A DNA stretch of 35,291 bases from Nonomuraea cypriaca (GTDB lineage Bacteria > Actinomycetota > Actinomycetes > Streptosporangiales > Streptosporangiaceae): NCBI RefSeq assembly GCF_015645445.1, contig NZ_JADOGI010000106.1, positions 1-35,291 on the forward strand, in the 5' to 3' direction. Positions within the stretch are counted from its first letter, which is position 1; each line of letters begins with the position of its first letter. The notes below the pieces were generated by a model. That model did no database searches and was not told the DNA's origin. It saw only the letters and a list, made by a program, of their open reading frames with translations. The position numbers and the translations under genes are program-made. Positions 14,170 through 22,822 of this stretch are shown piece after piece.

Positions 14170-14316
14170 TTCATGACGGTGGGGTTCATGACGGTGGGGT
14201 TCATGACGGTGGGGTTCATGACGGTGGGGTTCATGACGGTGGGGTTCATGACGGTGGGGTTCATGACGGTGGGGTTCATGACGGTGGGTTTATGACGGTG
14301 GGTTTATGACGGTGGG
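14170..14316. repeat. 15-bp tandem repeat array next to the glyA terminator
   Basis: Eight head-to-tail units of TTCATGACGGTGGGG start at 14170 and every 15 bases to 14275. Two 14-base variants starting TTTATGACGGTGGG follow (14289, 14303), and the array ends three bases before the TAA of the amidohydrolase on the other strand. Every unit contains TGACGGTGG, the same 9 bases as the 3' arm of the glyA terminator, so the array seems to have grown from that arm. It has no spacers and is not a CRISPR array. Confidence 0.92.
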
Positions 14317-14318
14317 TT

Positions 14319-15416
14319 TTATGACGCCTGGGCCACAATGCCGTCCCTGATCGTGGCCACCGGGACCACGTGGCGGTCCGGTTCGCGGGTGGTTCCCCGG
14401 GCGTCCGTGTAGACGCGGTCGGTCGTCTCCGCCAGGCGGAAGATCGTGGCGTGCTTTATCTCGCCGTCGGCTGCCAGCCATGGTGACTCCATGCGCAGCA
14501 CCCGGCGGGGTGTGTCGGTGACCGCCTTGATCGCGTCGTTCAGCGGCATTCCGCAGGCCAGCAGCTTGGTGATGGTGGTCGCCAGGTCGTGGACCGGGCC
14601 GTTGATGTTGCGGACGTGGATGTCCGTGCTGATCGTGTGGGGTGGGTGGCCGGCCGCCACCGCGTTCGCGGCCACGTCGAAGCTGAAGCTCGCCGCGCCG
14701 TGGCCCACGTCCATCAGCACGCCCCTGTCCAGGGCGCCGGCCAGGGACGGCGTGGGCGTGCCGTCGCGGTGCCACGGGGCGCCGGTCTTGCCGTGGTAGC
14801 AGTGGGTGACGACGTCGCCCGCGTCCAGGAGGCCGAGCACGTCGTCGATCGGCGGCGGGGCCTCGCCGACGTGGACCAGCAGCGGCAGGCCCGCCTCCCT
14901 GGCGACCAGGCGGCCGAGCTGGAGCGGTTGCAGGCCCATCGCGCCGACGATCGCGCCGCTGGAGCGTACCTTCACGCCGCGGATCACGTCACGGTGCCGC
15001 TCGATCGCGGCCATTGTGGCGTCCACGTCGATGAAGTCCGGGTCGGCGGTCTCACGCAGGTGGACCAGGCCGTGGGAGCCGATGTTGAGCCAGGCGCACA
15101 CCCGCGTCCCTGCGGCCGGGATGACGTAGCGGACCAGGCCGTCCACGGTGGCCTGGCCTGCGCTGCCCGCGTCGGCCACCACGTGCACGCCCGCGTCCAG
15201 GCCGACCCGGTCGGGCGGCACGCTGATCTGCGTCACCGCGTCGTAGACGTGAGCGTGCAGGTCGACCCAGCCGGGGCCGATGTACAGCTCGTCCCCGGCC
15301 CCGTGCGCCACGGGCTCGAGGCGCGCCGTTCCGCCGGTCAGTGACAGGCGTGCCGGGGACGGGGAGCCGATCACGCGGAGGGGCGAGGCGAGCGCTTCGC
15401 CGTTGACGGGGGTCAT
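14319..15416 (-). CDS. Amidohydrolase-superfamily metal hydrolase
   Basis: A 365-residue metal-dependent hydrolase of the amidohydrolase superfamily, in the subgroup containing EF0837/Atu3266-like and D-aminoacylase/dihydroorotase-like proteins. The metal ligands fall in order: HAH (H54, H56) in GPGWVDLHAHVYD, a likely carboxylated Lys K149 in GVKVRSSG, H182 in VHVGEAPP, H205 and H208 in THCYHGKTG, and D265 in STDIHVRN. The first and last stretches form the small beta-sandwich typical of the fold. The ATG at 15416 overlaps the upstream hydrolase stop as ATGA and has GGAGG before it. The substrate is not known; N-acyl, cyclic amide or ester compounds are candidates given the peptide transporter in the same locus. 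Confidence 0.88.
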   Translation of the reverse strand: MTPVNGEALASPLRVIGSPSPARLSLTGGTARLEPVAHGAGDELYIGPGWVDLHAHVYDAVTQISVPPDRVGLDAGVHVVADAGSAGQATVDGLVRYVIPAAGTRVCAWLNIGSHGLVHLRETADPDFIDVDATMAAIERHRDVIRGVKVRSSGAIVGAMGLQPLQLGRLVAREAGLPLLVHVGEAPPPIDDVLGLLDAGDVVTHCYHGKTGAPWHRDGTPTPSLAGALDRGVLMDVGHGAASFSFDVAANAVAAGHPPHTISTDIHVRNINGPVHDLATTITKLLACGMPLNDAIKAVTDTPRRVLRMESPWLAADGEIKHATIFRLAETTDRVYTDARGTTREPDRHVVPVATIRDGIVAQAS

Positions 15417-16432
15417 GCGAGGACCTCCGTGACGGCCGCGTTGTGGAAGGTACGGCGGATGCGGGCGATCGCGTCCGAGGACCGGCTCGGGTGGACGCGG
15501 TTGGTCAGGAGCACCGCGAAGAAGTCCAGCTCGGGATCCACCCACAGGCTCGTCCCCGTGAAACCGTTGTGCCCGTAGGCCGACGCGGTGAGCAGGTCGC
15601 CGCCGCTGCTCAGCCGGGGCTCGTACGCCTGCCAGGCCAGCGCCCGCCCGCCGGTCCTCGTCCCGGTCATCACGGCGAGCGTGCGTGACCCTATGACGCC
15701 CGGCACGCCGAGTGGCCCGCCCGCGCACAGTGCCCGGCCCAGCCTGGCCAGGTCGTCAAGCGTGCCGAACAGGCCCGCGTGCCCGGCCACACCCCCGAGC
15801 ACCTCGGCGTTCTCGTCGTGCACGGTCCCCCGCACCACCCGGCCGCGCCACGGGCAGTCCTCCGTGGCCGCCGCCCGCGCCCGGTCGGACTCGGAGAGCA
15901 CGAAGCGGGTGTCGTCCATGCCGAGGGGAGCCGTGACGCGCTCGCGTACCAGCCGGTCAAGAGGCATCCCTGAGGCGCTCTCCGCGATCAGGCCGAGGAT
16001 CATGAAACCCTGGGAGCTGTACTCCACGCCGGGAGCCTCCCGCAGTGGCAGGCTCACGAGGGCGTCGAGCAGGTCGCGGCGGGTTGGGCAGCGGCGGTAG
16101 AGCGGCTGCTGCCCGGGGATCCGCGACGTGTGCGTGAGCAGCTCGAACACGGTGATCCCCGCCTTGTCCGTGCCCGCGTATTCCGGCAGGTGGAACGCGA
16201 TGGGATCGTCCAGGGTCAGGTCGCCGGACTCCACCAGCGACATCACGGCCAGGCCGGCGATCGGCTTGGTGACCGAGGCCAGGTCCCACAGAGTGCCGTC
16301 GCCGACCGGGTCGCCGTCCCAGCTCAGCGTCCCGAGCACGCCGCGCGCGAGCGGCCCGGCCGACCTGCCGCAGGCCCAGGCCGCGCCCGAGAACTCCCTC
16401 CGCTCCCGAGCCCTCGCCAGCAACTCCCTCAT
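15413..16432 (-). CDS. Serine hydrolase, beta-lactamase family
   Basis: A 339-residue beta-lactamase-fold hydrolase with SVTK at residues 53-56, a YSS triad in the segment VEYSSQGFMILG, and HNGFTGTSLW near the C-terminus as third box, the form seen in EstB-like esterases and D-aminopeptidases. No export signal is present, so it acts on imported substrate. It overlaps the IclR gene upstream and the amidohydrolase downstream by ATGA on both sides; GGAGG precedes the ATG. Position in an IclR-controlled catabolic operon with a peptide transporter suggests peptidase, amidase or esterase activity rather than antibiotic resistance. Confidence 0.88.
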   Translation of the reverse strand: MRELLARARERREFSGAAWACGRSAGPLARGVLGTLSWDGDPVGDGTLWDLASVTKPIAGLAVMSLVESGDLTLDDPIAFHLPEYAGTDKAGITVFELLTHTSRIPGQQPLYRRCPTRRDLLDALVSLPLREAPGVEYSSQGFMILGLIAESASGMPLDRLVRERVTAPLGMDDTRFVLSESDRARAAATEDCPWRGRVVRGTVHDENAEVLGGVAGHAGLFGTLDDLARLGRALCAGGPLGVPGVIGSRTLAVMTGTRTGGRALAWQAYEPRLSSGGDLLTASAYGHNGFTGTSLWVDPELDFFAVLLTNRVHPSRSSDAIARIRRTFHNAAVTEVLA

Positions 16433-17178
16433 GCGTTCCTCCCCATTGCCGCAGAGACGCGGGCGGCGGCGGCCACCACCAGCGGGCCCAGCAGCGGCAC
16501 GTCCTTCTCGTCCAGATTGAGAGTCAGCCCCGCCACGCTGACCGCGCCCACCGCCGTGCCGGCCGCGTCGTGCACCACCGCGCCGACGCAGCGGACGTTG
16601 GTCTCGTTCTCCTCGTCGTCGACCGCGTACCCGCGCTGGCGTACCGCCTCCAGCTCGGCCAGCAGCAGGCCGGGTGCCACGATCGTGTTGGGCGTGTTGC
16701 GGATGAGCGGCGCGGTCGCCGCCAGGACCGCGCGGACCTCCTCCTCGGGCATATGGGCGAGGATCGCCTTGCCGATCGCGGTGCAGTGCAGCGCGATCTG
16801 CGTGCCCACCCGCGAGGCCATCCGGTACGGCTGCTGCGACTCCACCTTGGCCAGGTAGACGGCGGACGAGCCACTGCGTACGGCGAAGTGCACGGTGTGG
16901 GTCGTGTGCCGCTGGAGGTTCTCCAGGATCGGCCTGACCAGCGTGGTCATGTCCCTGTCGGTGAGCGCGGCACCGGCCAGCGCGAGGATCGCGGGCCCCG
17001 AGGCGTAGGTGCCGTCGCCGTGCGAGACGGCGTACCCCTGGGCGATGAAGATCTGCAGGATCCGGTGCACGGTCGTCTTGTTGATGCCGGTCCGCTCGGC
17101 GATGTCGGCCAGGCGCCGGGGCTGGTCGTGGCTGGCCAGCGCCCCTAAGACGACGAGGGTCTTCTCCACCGAATTCAT
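16429..17178 (-). CDS. IclR-family transcriptional regulator
   Basis: A 249-residue regulator. The N-terminal winged helix reads SVEKTLVVLGALA, then RLADIAERTGINKTTVHRILQIFIAQGYAV (about residues 1-65). The IclR effector domain follows, with ARQ-like and GxCxGAVVHDAAG segments and a VSVAGLTLNL strand. The ATG at 17178 with AGGTG upstream is preferred over a GTG at 17184. It heads the leftward operon and faces the transporter operon across a 108-base gap that contains a candidate operator. Control of both divergent arms by a substrate-derived effector is the simplest model. Confidence 0.88.
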   Translation of the reverse strand: MNSVEKTLVVLGALASHDQPRRLADIAERTGINKTTVHRILQIFIAQGYAVSHGDGTYASGPAILALAGAALTDRDMTTLVRPILENLQRHTTHTVHFAVRSGSSAVYLAKVESQQPYRMASRVGTQIALHCTAIGKAILAHMPEEEVRAVLAATAPLIRNTPNTIVAPGLLLAELEAVRQRGYAVDDEENETNVRCVGAVVHDAAGTAVGAVSVAGLTLNLDEKDVPLLGPLVVAAAARVSAAMGRNA

Positions 17179-17198
17179 AGGCACCTATCCCGAAAGGG

Positions 17199-17261
17199 TT
17201 GACGGACATGACCGAAACGCGCCATATTCAACCACGTGATACGGGATTTCACCATGTGAAA
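17199..17261 (+). promoter_or_regulatory. Promoter and candidate IclR operator before the transporter operon
   Basis: TTGACG (17199-17204) and CATATT (17223-17228) are 18 bases apart and could be the -35 and -10 boxes of the rightward operon. Downstream, TTTCAC-CAT-GTGAAA (17247-17261) is a perfect dyad in the short gap between the divergent regulator and transporter genes. It is a natural candidate for IclR binding, which would act as a roadblock from that position. Confidence 0.5.
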
Positions 17262-17286
17262 CGCAGAAAAAGGGAGGCGGCGACTT

Positions 17287-18841
17287 ATGTCCGACCGCGT
17301 GATGCCGGCCCGCCGGGACCTGTTCAAGATCGGCGGCTTGGCCGTCGCGGCGCTCTCCCTGGGGGCCTGCGCGAGCACGAAGCCGCCCTCCGGCGGTCAG
17401 GGGAGCGCATCGAACGCCCTCCGGGTCTCGCTCGCCTCGGACGCCACCACCCTCGACCCGCACAAGCAGGGCGACCTGCCCTCCATGAACGTGCTGATCA
17501 ACGTCTTCGACACGCTCACCGTCAGGGACACCGGCGACAAGCTGGCCGGCGGCCTGGCCGAGCGCTGGGAGTCCAAGGACGACAAGACCTGGCGCTTCCA
17601 CCTCCGCGAGAACGTGAAGTTCCACAACGGCGAGGTCTGCGACGCGGCCGCGGTGGCGTACAGCATCGAACGGCTGATCGACCCGGCCACGCAGTCGCCC
17701 ATCGTCGAGCTCCGCCTGGTCACGGGCGCGAAGGTGATCGACGCGCACACGGTGGACCTGATCACCAAGGAGCCCGACCCCGATCCTGCCCGCCAAGCTG
17801 TCGTTGTTCGGCGGCGTGATCGTGCCGCCGAAGTACATCAAGGAGAAGGGCGACCAGGGCTTCGCCGAGCACCCCGTGGGCACCGGCCCGTACACCTTCG
17901 AGCAATGGCAGCGCGACAGCCAGATCACGCTCAAGGCCAACCCGGACTACTGGGGCGGCAAGCCCGCCGTCGAGCAGCTCGCCTTCAAGATCATGCCGGA
18001 CCCGTCGTCGTCGCTGGCCGCGTTGCAGTCGGGCGAGGTCGACATCGTGACCGGCCTGACCCCGGACGCCGCCCAGCAACTCGGCGACGCCCCCGGGTTC
18101 AAGGTCGTCACCTCGCCGGGCGTGCGCACGTTCTTCGTCTCGCTGGACACAGAAGAGGGCCCGCTGAGGGACAAGCGCGTACGCCAGGCGCTCAACCACG
18201 CCCTCGACGTGGACACACTGATCAAGTCCGTGCTCAACGGCGCCGCCGAGCGGACGCCGACCCTCATCCCGCGCCAGGCGTTCGGCTTCGACCCGGCGAT
18301 CCAGCCGTACCAGCACGACCTGGCCAAGGCCAAGAGCCTGCTGGCCGAGGCGGGGCACCCGGACGGCTTCGCGGTCAAGCTGTCGTCGTCCACCGCGGAC
18401 AAGGACATCGCGCAGGCCATCTCGGGCCAGCTCGCCCAGATCGGCGTCACGGCCGAGGTGTCGCTGCTCGACCCGGCCACGTTCAAGGGCCGCCTGGTCT
18501 CGGACAACCGCAAGGCGCTCGGTGAGATGTACTTCGTCGGCAACTCGGGCTGGACCATGGACGCCTCCAGCAACCTGCAGTCCTTCGTCCGCCACGACCG
18601 GCGCCAGAGCCGCTGGAACAACCCCAAGGCGGACGAGCTCATCGACAAGGAAGAGCAGTCCGTCGACCCGGAGGAGCGGCAGACGGCCTTCACCGAGCTG
18701 CAGCGGATGCTGATCGAGGAGTCGCCGTTCCTGTACCTCTACCAGGCGAGCATCCTGTACGCCGTCAGCGACGAGGTGCAGTGGAAGACCAACGCCAACG
18801 GGACGCTCGCCATGGCGAACGCGAAGCTCGCCACCTCATGA
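17287..18841 (+). pseudogene. Peptide ABC transporter binding protein, frameshifted
   Basis: A family 5 (peptide/nickel-type) extracellular solute-binding protein. The start follows GGGAGG; RRDLFKIGG then LSLGAC gives a twin-arginine-like signal with a lipobox, so an exported lipoprotein anchored at the Cys. The frame from 17287 runs through DPHKQGDLPSMNVLINVFDTL, HNGEVCDAAAVAYSIERL and TKEPDP. At about 17782 it must shift by one base to continue as ILPAKLSLFGGVIVPPKYI and on through VGTGPYTFEQWQ to the end. Removing one base, for example the G at 17782 in CCCCGATCC, restores a 517-residue protein. The remaining 1060 bases show no further damage, so this is a very recent mutation or a sequencing error. 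Downstream genes overlap by ATGA. Without full-length protein the transporter would lack its ligand receptor. Confidence 0.85.
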
Positions 18842-19755
18842 TCGGGTTCGTCGCCCGGCGCGTCGGCCACACCCTGCTCGTCCTGTTCTGCGTGGCCACC
18901 GTGTCGTTCTTCATCGTCAGGATGGCCGGCGACCCGGTGCAGCAGATGCTCCCGCCGGAGGCCACCGCCGAGCAGGAGGCCACGCTCAGGGCGAGCCTCG
19001 GCTTCGACCGGTCGCTGCCCGACCAGTACGTCTCCTACATGACCGGCCTGCTCAGCCTGGACTTCGGCCAGTCGGTGTTCTTCCACCGGCCGGCGTTCGA
19101 GGTCATCATGGAACGGCTGCCGCTCACCGTCGACCTGGCCCTGGCCGCGCTGGCGTTCACGCTCATCGTGTCCATCCCGGCCGGGATCGTCGCCGCCGTC
19201 AGGAGGGGCACCGCGACCGACACCTCGGTCATGGCCTCGGTCCTGGTAGGCCAGTCCACCCCGGCGTTCTGGGTGGGCATCCTGCTCATCCTGGTCTTCG
19301 CGGTCAACCTGCAGTGGCTGCCCGCCTCTGGCACAGGCTCGCCCGCCCACCTGGTGCTGCCCGCGATCACACTCGGCCTCTACTCGGCCGCGATGATCGC
19401 CAGGCTGCTGCGGTCCTCGCTGATCGACGTGCTCGGCGAGGACTACATCCGCACCGCCAGGGCCAAGGGCCTGTCCGGGTTCAAGGCCGTCACCTCGCAC
19501 GGCCTGCGCAACGCGTCCCTGCCGGTCGTCACCGTGGTGGGGCTGGAGGTCGGCAGCCTGCTCGGCGGCGCGATCCTCACCGAGCAGGTGTTCTCCTGGC
19601 CGGGGATCGGGCGGCTGACCGTCGAGGCGATCACGTATCGGGACTATCCGCTGATGCAGGCCACCGTGCTGTTCCTGGCGGCCGTGTTCGTCGTCGTGAA
19701 CCTCATCGTGGACCTCTCGTACGCCGTGCTCGACCCCCGCGTGAGGGTGTCCTGA
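18838..19755 (+). CDS. Peptide ABC transporter permease (DppB/OppB type)
   Basis: A 305-residue permease with about six membrane spans. The family start IGFVARRVGHTLLVLFCVATVSFF is followed by the LGFDRSLPDQYVSYMTGLLSLDFGQS block of DppB-type permeases. The EAA-type loop, EDYIRTARAKGLSGFKAVTSHGLRNA, lies at about residues 200-225 and contacts the ATPase. The ATG overlaps the binding-protein stop as ATGA. It forms the pore with the following permease. Confidence 0.92.
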   Translation: MIGFVARRVGHTLLVLFCVATVSFFIVRMAGDPVQQMLPPEATAEQEATLRASLGFDRSLPDQYVSYMTGLLSLDFGQSVFFHRPAFEVIMERLPLTVDLALAALAFTLIVSIPAGIVAAVRRGTATDTSVMASVLVGQSTPAFWVGILLILVFAVNLQWLPASGTGSPAHLVLPAITLGLYSAAMIARLLRSSLIDVLGEDYIRTARAKGLSGFKAVTSHGLRNASLPVVTVVGLEVGSLLGGAILTEQVFSWPGIGRLTVEAITYRDYPLMQATVLFLAAVFVVVNLIVDLSYAVLDPRVRVS

Positions 19756-20609
19756 TGCTGACCACAACCCTGCGCGCGCTGCGCCGCAACCACGCAGCCA
19801 AGGCCGCCGTCGGCGTCATCGCGCTCGTCGTGTTCGTCGGCCTGTTCGCGCCGCTGATCGCCCCCCACGACCCGAACCTGCAGAACCTCGGGCTGAAACT
19901 GCGCCCGCCGTTCTGGATGGACGGCAGCGAGCCCGGCTATCTGCTCGGGACCGACAAGCTCGGCCGCGACGTGCTCAGCCGCATCATGTACGGCACCCGC
20001 GTCTCCCTCCTCGTCGGCCTGGCCGCCACCCTGCTGTCCGGCGTGGTCGGCGCGGCAGTCGGGGTCGTCGCCGGCTACTACCGGGGCTGGCGCGAGCAGG
20101 TGTTCATGCGCCTGGCCGACGTGCAGCTGGCGTTCCCTTCGATCCTGCTGGCCCTGGCCATCATCGCGGTGCTGGGCCCGAGTCTGCTGTTCCTGATCCT
20201 GGTGCTCGGCCTGACCGGCTGGGTGTCGTACGCGCGGGTGGTCCGCGCCGAGGTGCTGTCGCTGCGCGAACGCGAGTTCGTCACCGCCGCCAGGGCCATC
20301 GGCGACAGCGGCCCGCAGATCATGGTCCGCCACCTCGTCCCGAACATCGTCGCCCCCCTCGCCACGATCGGCACCCTGCAGGTGGCCGCCATGATCGTCG
20401 CCGAGGCGTCGCTCAGCTACCTCGGCCTCGGCGTGCCGCCCAGCGTCCCCACCTGGGGCAGCATGCTGGCCGACGGCCAGCTCTATCTGCGCAGCGCCTG
20501 GTGGATAGCGGTCTTCAGCGGTGCTGCCATCATGATGACCACACTCGCGATCAACGTCACAGGCGACCTCCTCCGCGACGTGGCCGACCCGAAGGCATAC
20601 AACCGATGA
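19755..20609 (+). CDS. Peptide ABC transporter permease (DppC/OppC type)
   Basis: A 284-residue second permease. It has the DppC N-terminal helix, then FAPLIAPHDPN and LGTDKLGRDVLSRIMYGTRVSLLVG, diagnostic of DppC-type proteins. The coupling loop is REFVTAARAIGDSGPQIMVRHLVPN. The start overlaps the previous stop as TGATG, and the end overlaps the PLP-enzyme gene as ATGA, so translation is likely coupled throughout. Confidence 0.92.
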   Translation: MLTTTLRALRRNHAAKAAVGVIALVVFVGLFAPLIAPHDPNLQNLGLKLRPPFWMDGSEPGYLLGTDKLGRDVLSRIMYGTRVSLLVGLAATLLSGVVGAAVGVVAGYYRGWREQVFMRLADVQLAFPSILLALAIIAVLGPSLLFLILVLGLTGWVSYARVVRAEVLSLREREFVTAARAIGDSGPQIMVRHLVPNIVAPLATIGTLQVAAMIVAEASLSYLGLGVPPSVPTWGSMLADGQLYLRSAWWIAVFSGAAIMMTTLAINVTGDLLRDVADPKAYNR

Positions 20610-21853
20610 ACCTCGCCACCCACTACACCTGCGACGACTGCCACACCACGGTCCCGCTGAAGACGCCCGCCCTGCTCTGCGAGGCCTGCGGCGGCCTGCT
20701 CGAGGTCACCTACGACCTCGGCTCCGCCGATCCGCGGCAGATCGTGGAGCGGGCGGCCGCCCGCCGCGACCTCGGCCTCTGGCGCTGGTCGGACCTGTTC
20801 CCGCTGCCCGACGGGGCCGAGCCGCTCCACCTCGGCGAGGGCGACACCCCGCTGATGCGCACCCGCAGGCTCGGCCGCCACGTCGGCCTGCCCGGCCTGC
20901 TCATCAAGAACGACACCCTCATGCCCACCGGCAGCTTCAAGGACCGCGGCTTCTCGGTCGCCGTCGGCTTCGCCCGCGCGCTGGGCGTCGAGCAGGCGTT
21001 CACCTACAGCTCGGGCAACGCGGGCGCCTCGTTCGCGGCCTACGCGGCCAGGGCCGGGATCGAGGCCACGATCCTGGTGGAGGACGTGGCCAACGAGTCC
21101 AAGATCTCCGCCATCAGCCTCAGCGGCGCCCGCGTGCTGCGCCTGCGCTACCGCTCCAGCCTGGAGATCTTCGCCGGGGTCAGCGCGCTGTCCGAGGCCG
21201 GCTTCTACTCCTTCGTCAACTTCATCAACCCCGTGCGCCACGAGGGCATGAAGACGTACGCGTACGAGATCTGCGAGGCGCTCGGCTGGCGCGCGCCCGA
21301 CGTGATGGTCCACCCGGTCGGCACCGGCGGCGGACTCTACGGCGCATGGAAGGGTTTCCGCGAGTTGCGCGCGCTCGGCCTGATCGACCGGCTGCCCCGG
21401 ATGATCGGCGTCCAGCCCGCCGCCTCGGCCCCGCTCGTACGCGCCTTCAAGGAGGGCAAGAAGGTCGCGGGCCGGCACGGCGACGCCGACAAGACCGTCG
21501 CGCAGAGCATCGCCGGCGACGCCCCCATCCAGGGCGGCGCCCGCGTGCTGCGCGCCGTCTACGAGTCGGGCGGCAGGGTGGTCGCGGTCGACGACGACGA
21601 CCTGTTCGAGGCGATGCGGCTGCTCGGCGAGGAAGGCGTGTCGGCCGAGCCGTCGGCCGCCGCCTCCACCGCCGCCCTGCTGCGCGCCCGCGCCCAGGGC
21701 TGGGTGTCCGAGGACGACACCGTGGTCAGCGTCGTGACGGGCGGCGCGCTCAAGCAGCCGTCCGCCCTCGCCCAGGCCGCGCCCCCGCCCCGGGGGACGG
21801 TCCAGGCCGACCCGGCCGAGCTGCTGAGGATCTTCCGCGGAGGTGCCACGTGA
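20606..21853 (+). CDS. Threonine-synthase-like PLP enzyme (fold type II)
   Basis: A 415-residue fold-type-II PLP enzyme resembling threonine synthase. The catalytic lysine is K112 in PTGSFKDRG, and SSGNAGASFAAYAARAG is the phosphate/substrate loop. The N-terminus has a zinc-ribbon-like set C9-C12 and C25-C28 (CDDC, CEAC), seen in some threonine-synthase-like proteins. It lies between the DppC and DppD genes and overlaps both, so it belongs to the transporter operon, not to a threonine pathway. A lyase or dehydratase acting on a beta- or gamma-substituted amino acid released from the imported substrate is more likely than true threonine synthesis; diaminopropionate- or hydroxyamino-acid ammonia-lyase activity are possibilities. 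The exact reaction is unknown. Confidence 0.85.
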   Translation: MNLATHYTCDDCHTTVPLKTPALLCEACGGLLEVTYDLGSADPRQIVERAAARRDLGLWRWSDLFPLPDGAEPLHLGEGDTPLMRTRRLGRHVGLPGLLIKNDTLMPTGSFKDRGFSVAVGFARALGVEQAFTYSSGNAGASFAAYAARAGIEATILVEDVANESKISAISLSGARVLRLRYRSSLEIFAGVSALSEAGFYSFVNFINPVRHEGMKTYAYEICEALGWRAPDVMVHPVGTGGGLYGAWKGFRELRALGLIDRLPRMIGVQPAASAPLVRAFKEGKKVAGRHGDADKTVAQSIAGDAPIQGGARVLRAVYESGGRVVAVDDDDLFEAMRLLGEEGVSAEPSAAASTAALLRARAQGWVSEDDTVVSVVTGGALKQPSALAQAAPPPRGTVQADPAELLRIFRGGAT

Positions 21854-22821
21854 GTCTGCTGGAGATCAACGACCTGCACGTCGAGTTCCGGCTGGACGCG
21901 GGCACGGTCAAGCCCGTCAACGGCGTGTCGCTGTCGGTCGAGGCCGGTCAGACGCTCGCCGTCGTCGGCGAGTCCGGCAGCGGCAAGACCGCGACCGCCC
22001 TGTCGATCCTGCGCCTGCACCCCACCCCGCCCTGTCACTACACCGGCGGCGAGATCCTCGCGGGCGGGCGCGACCTGCTCAAACTGCCGGAGCGGGAGAT
22101 GCGCAGGATCCGCGGCAACGAGATCGCGATGGTCTTCCAGGACCCGATGACCAGCCTCAACCCGCTCAAGTCCGTCGGCGCCCAGATCGCCGAGTCGGTC
22201 CGGCTCCACCAGGGCCTGTCCAGATCGGAGGCCCGCGCCCAGGCCGTGCTGGCGCTGGGCGAGGTCGGCATCCCCACCCCCGAGCGGCGCGCGGGGGACT
22301 ACCCGCACCAGTTCTCCGGTGGCATGCGCCAGCGCGTGATGATCGCGATGGCGCTCGCCTGCCGGCCCAAGATCCTCATCGCCGACGAGCCGACCACCGC
22401 CCTCGACGTGACGGTGCAGGCCCAGATCATGGAGCTGCTCGCCACGCTGCAGGAGCGGTTCGGGATGGCCATCGTGCTCATCACGCACGACCTCGGCGTG
22501 GTGGCCCGCTGCGCGGACCAGGTCCTCGTCATGTACGGCGGCCGCCCGGTCGAGCTCGCCCCCGTGGACGACGTCTTCGCCACGCCGCGGATGCCGTACA
22601 CGAGGGCGTTGCTCCGGTCCATGCCCAGGTCCGACGTGCCCGGCGGGGCGGCGCTCGACCCGATCCCCGGCAGCCCGCCCAATCTCTTCTCGCCGCCCAC
22701 CGGCTGCGCGTTCCATCCCCGCTGCGCGCACGCCCTGCCGGAGTGCGCCGCCCAGGTGCCCGTGCTGATCGAGAAGGCGCCTGGGCACAGCGCCGCCTGC
22801 CTGCTGGAAGGGAGCATCTGA
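21850..22821 (+). CDS. Peptide ABC transporter ATPase (DppD/OppD type)
   Basis: A 323-residue ATPase starting at GTG, which overlaps the PLP-enzyme stop as GTGA; GGAGG precedes it. Walker A is GESGSGKT (40-47), the Q-loop is in VFQDPMTSLNPL, the signature is FSGGMRQRV, and Walker B is ILIADEPTTALD, followed by the THDL switch. The C-terminal oligopeptide-ATPase domain has GCAFHPRCAHALPEC, the conserved Cys/His segment of DppD/DppF proteins. Confidence 0.93.
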   Translation: MSLLEINDLHVEFRLDAGTVKPVNGVSLSVEAGQTLAVVGESGSGKTATALSILRLHPTPPCHYTGGEILAGGRDLLKLPEREMRRIRGNEIAMVFQDPMTSLNPLKSVGAQIAESVRLHQGLSRSEARAQAVLALGEVGIPTPERRAGDYPHQFSGGMRQRVMIAMALACRPKILIADEPTTALDVTVQAQIMELLATLQERFGMAIVLITHDLGVVARCADQVLVMYGGRPVELAPVDDVFATPRMPYTRALLRSMPRSDVPGGAALDPIPGSPPNLFSPPTGCAFHPRCAHALPECAAQVPVLIEKAPGHSAACLLEGSI

Positions 22822-22822
22822 G

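Noticed and set aside
13965..14279. Minus-strand ORF encoding MNPTV repeats
   Set aside because: The repeats come solely from the 15-bp tandem array, with no ribosome site; treated as an artefact of the array.
14170..14316. CRISPR array
   Set aside because: Units follow each other directly at 15 bases with no spacers, and no cas gene is near.
15413..17209. One fused 598-codon protein reading through serine hydrolase and upstream region
   Set aside because: The upstream part is an out-of-frame shadow of the IclR gene; the hydrolase starts at 16432 with its own ribosome site and ATGA overlap.
17760..17800. Programmed ribosomal frameshift in the binding-protein gene
   Set aside because: No slippery heptamer or downstream pseudoknot is evident, and binding proteins of this family do not use frameshifting; mutation or sequencing error is simpler.
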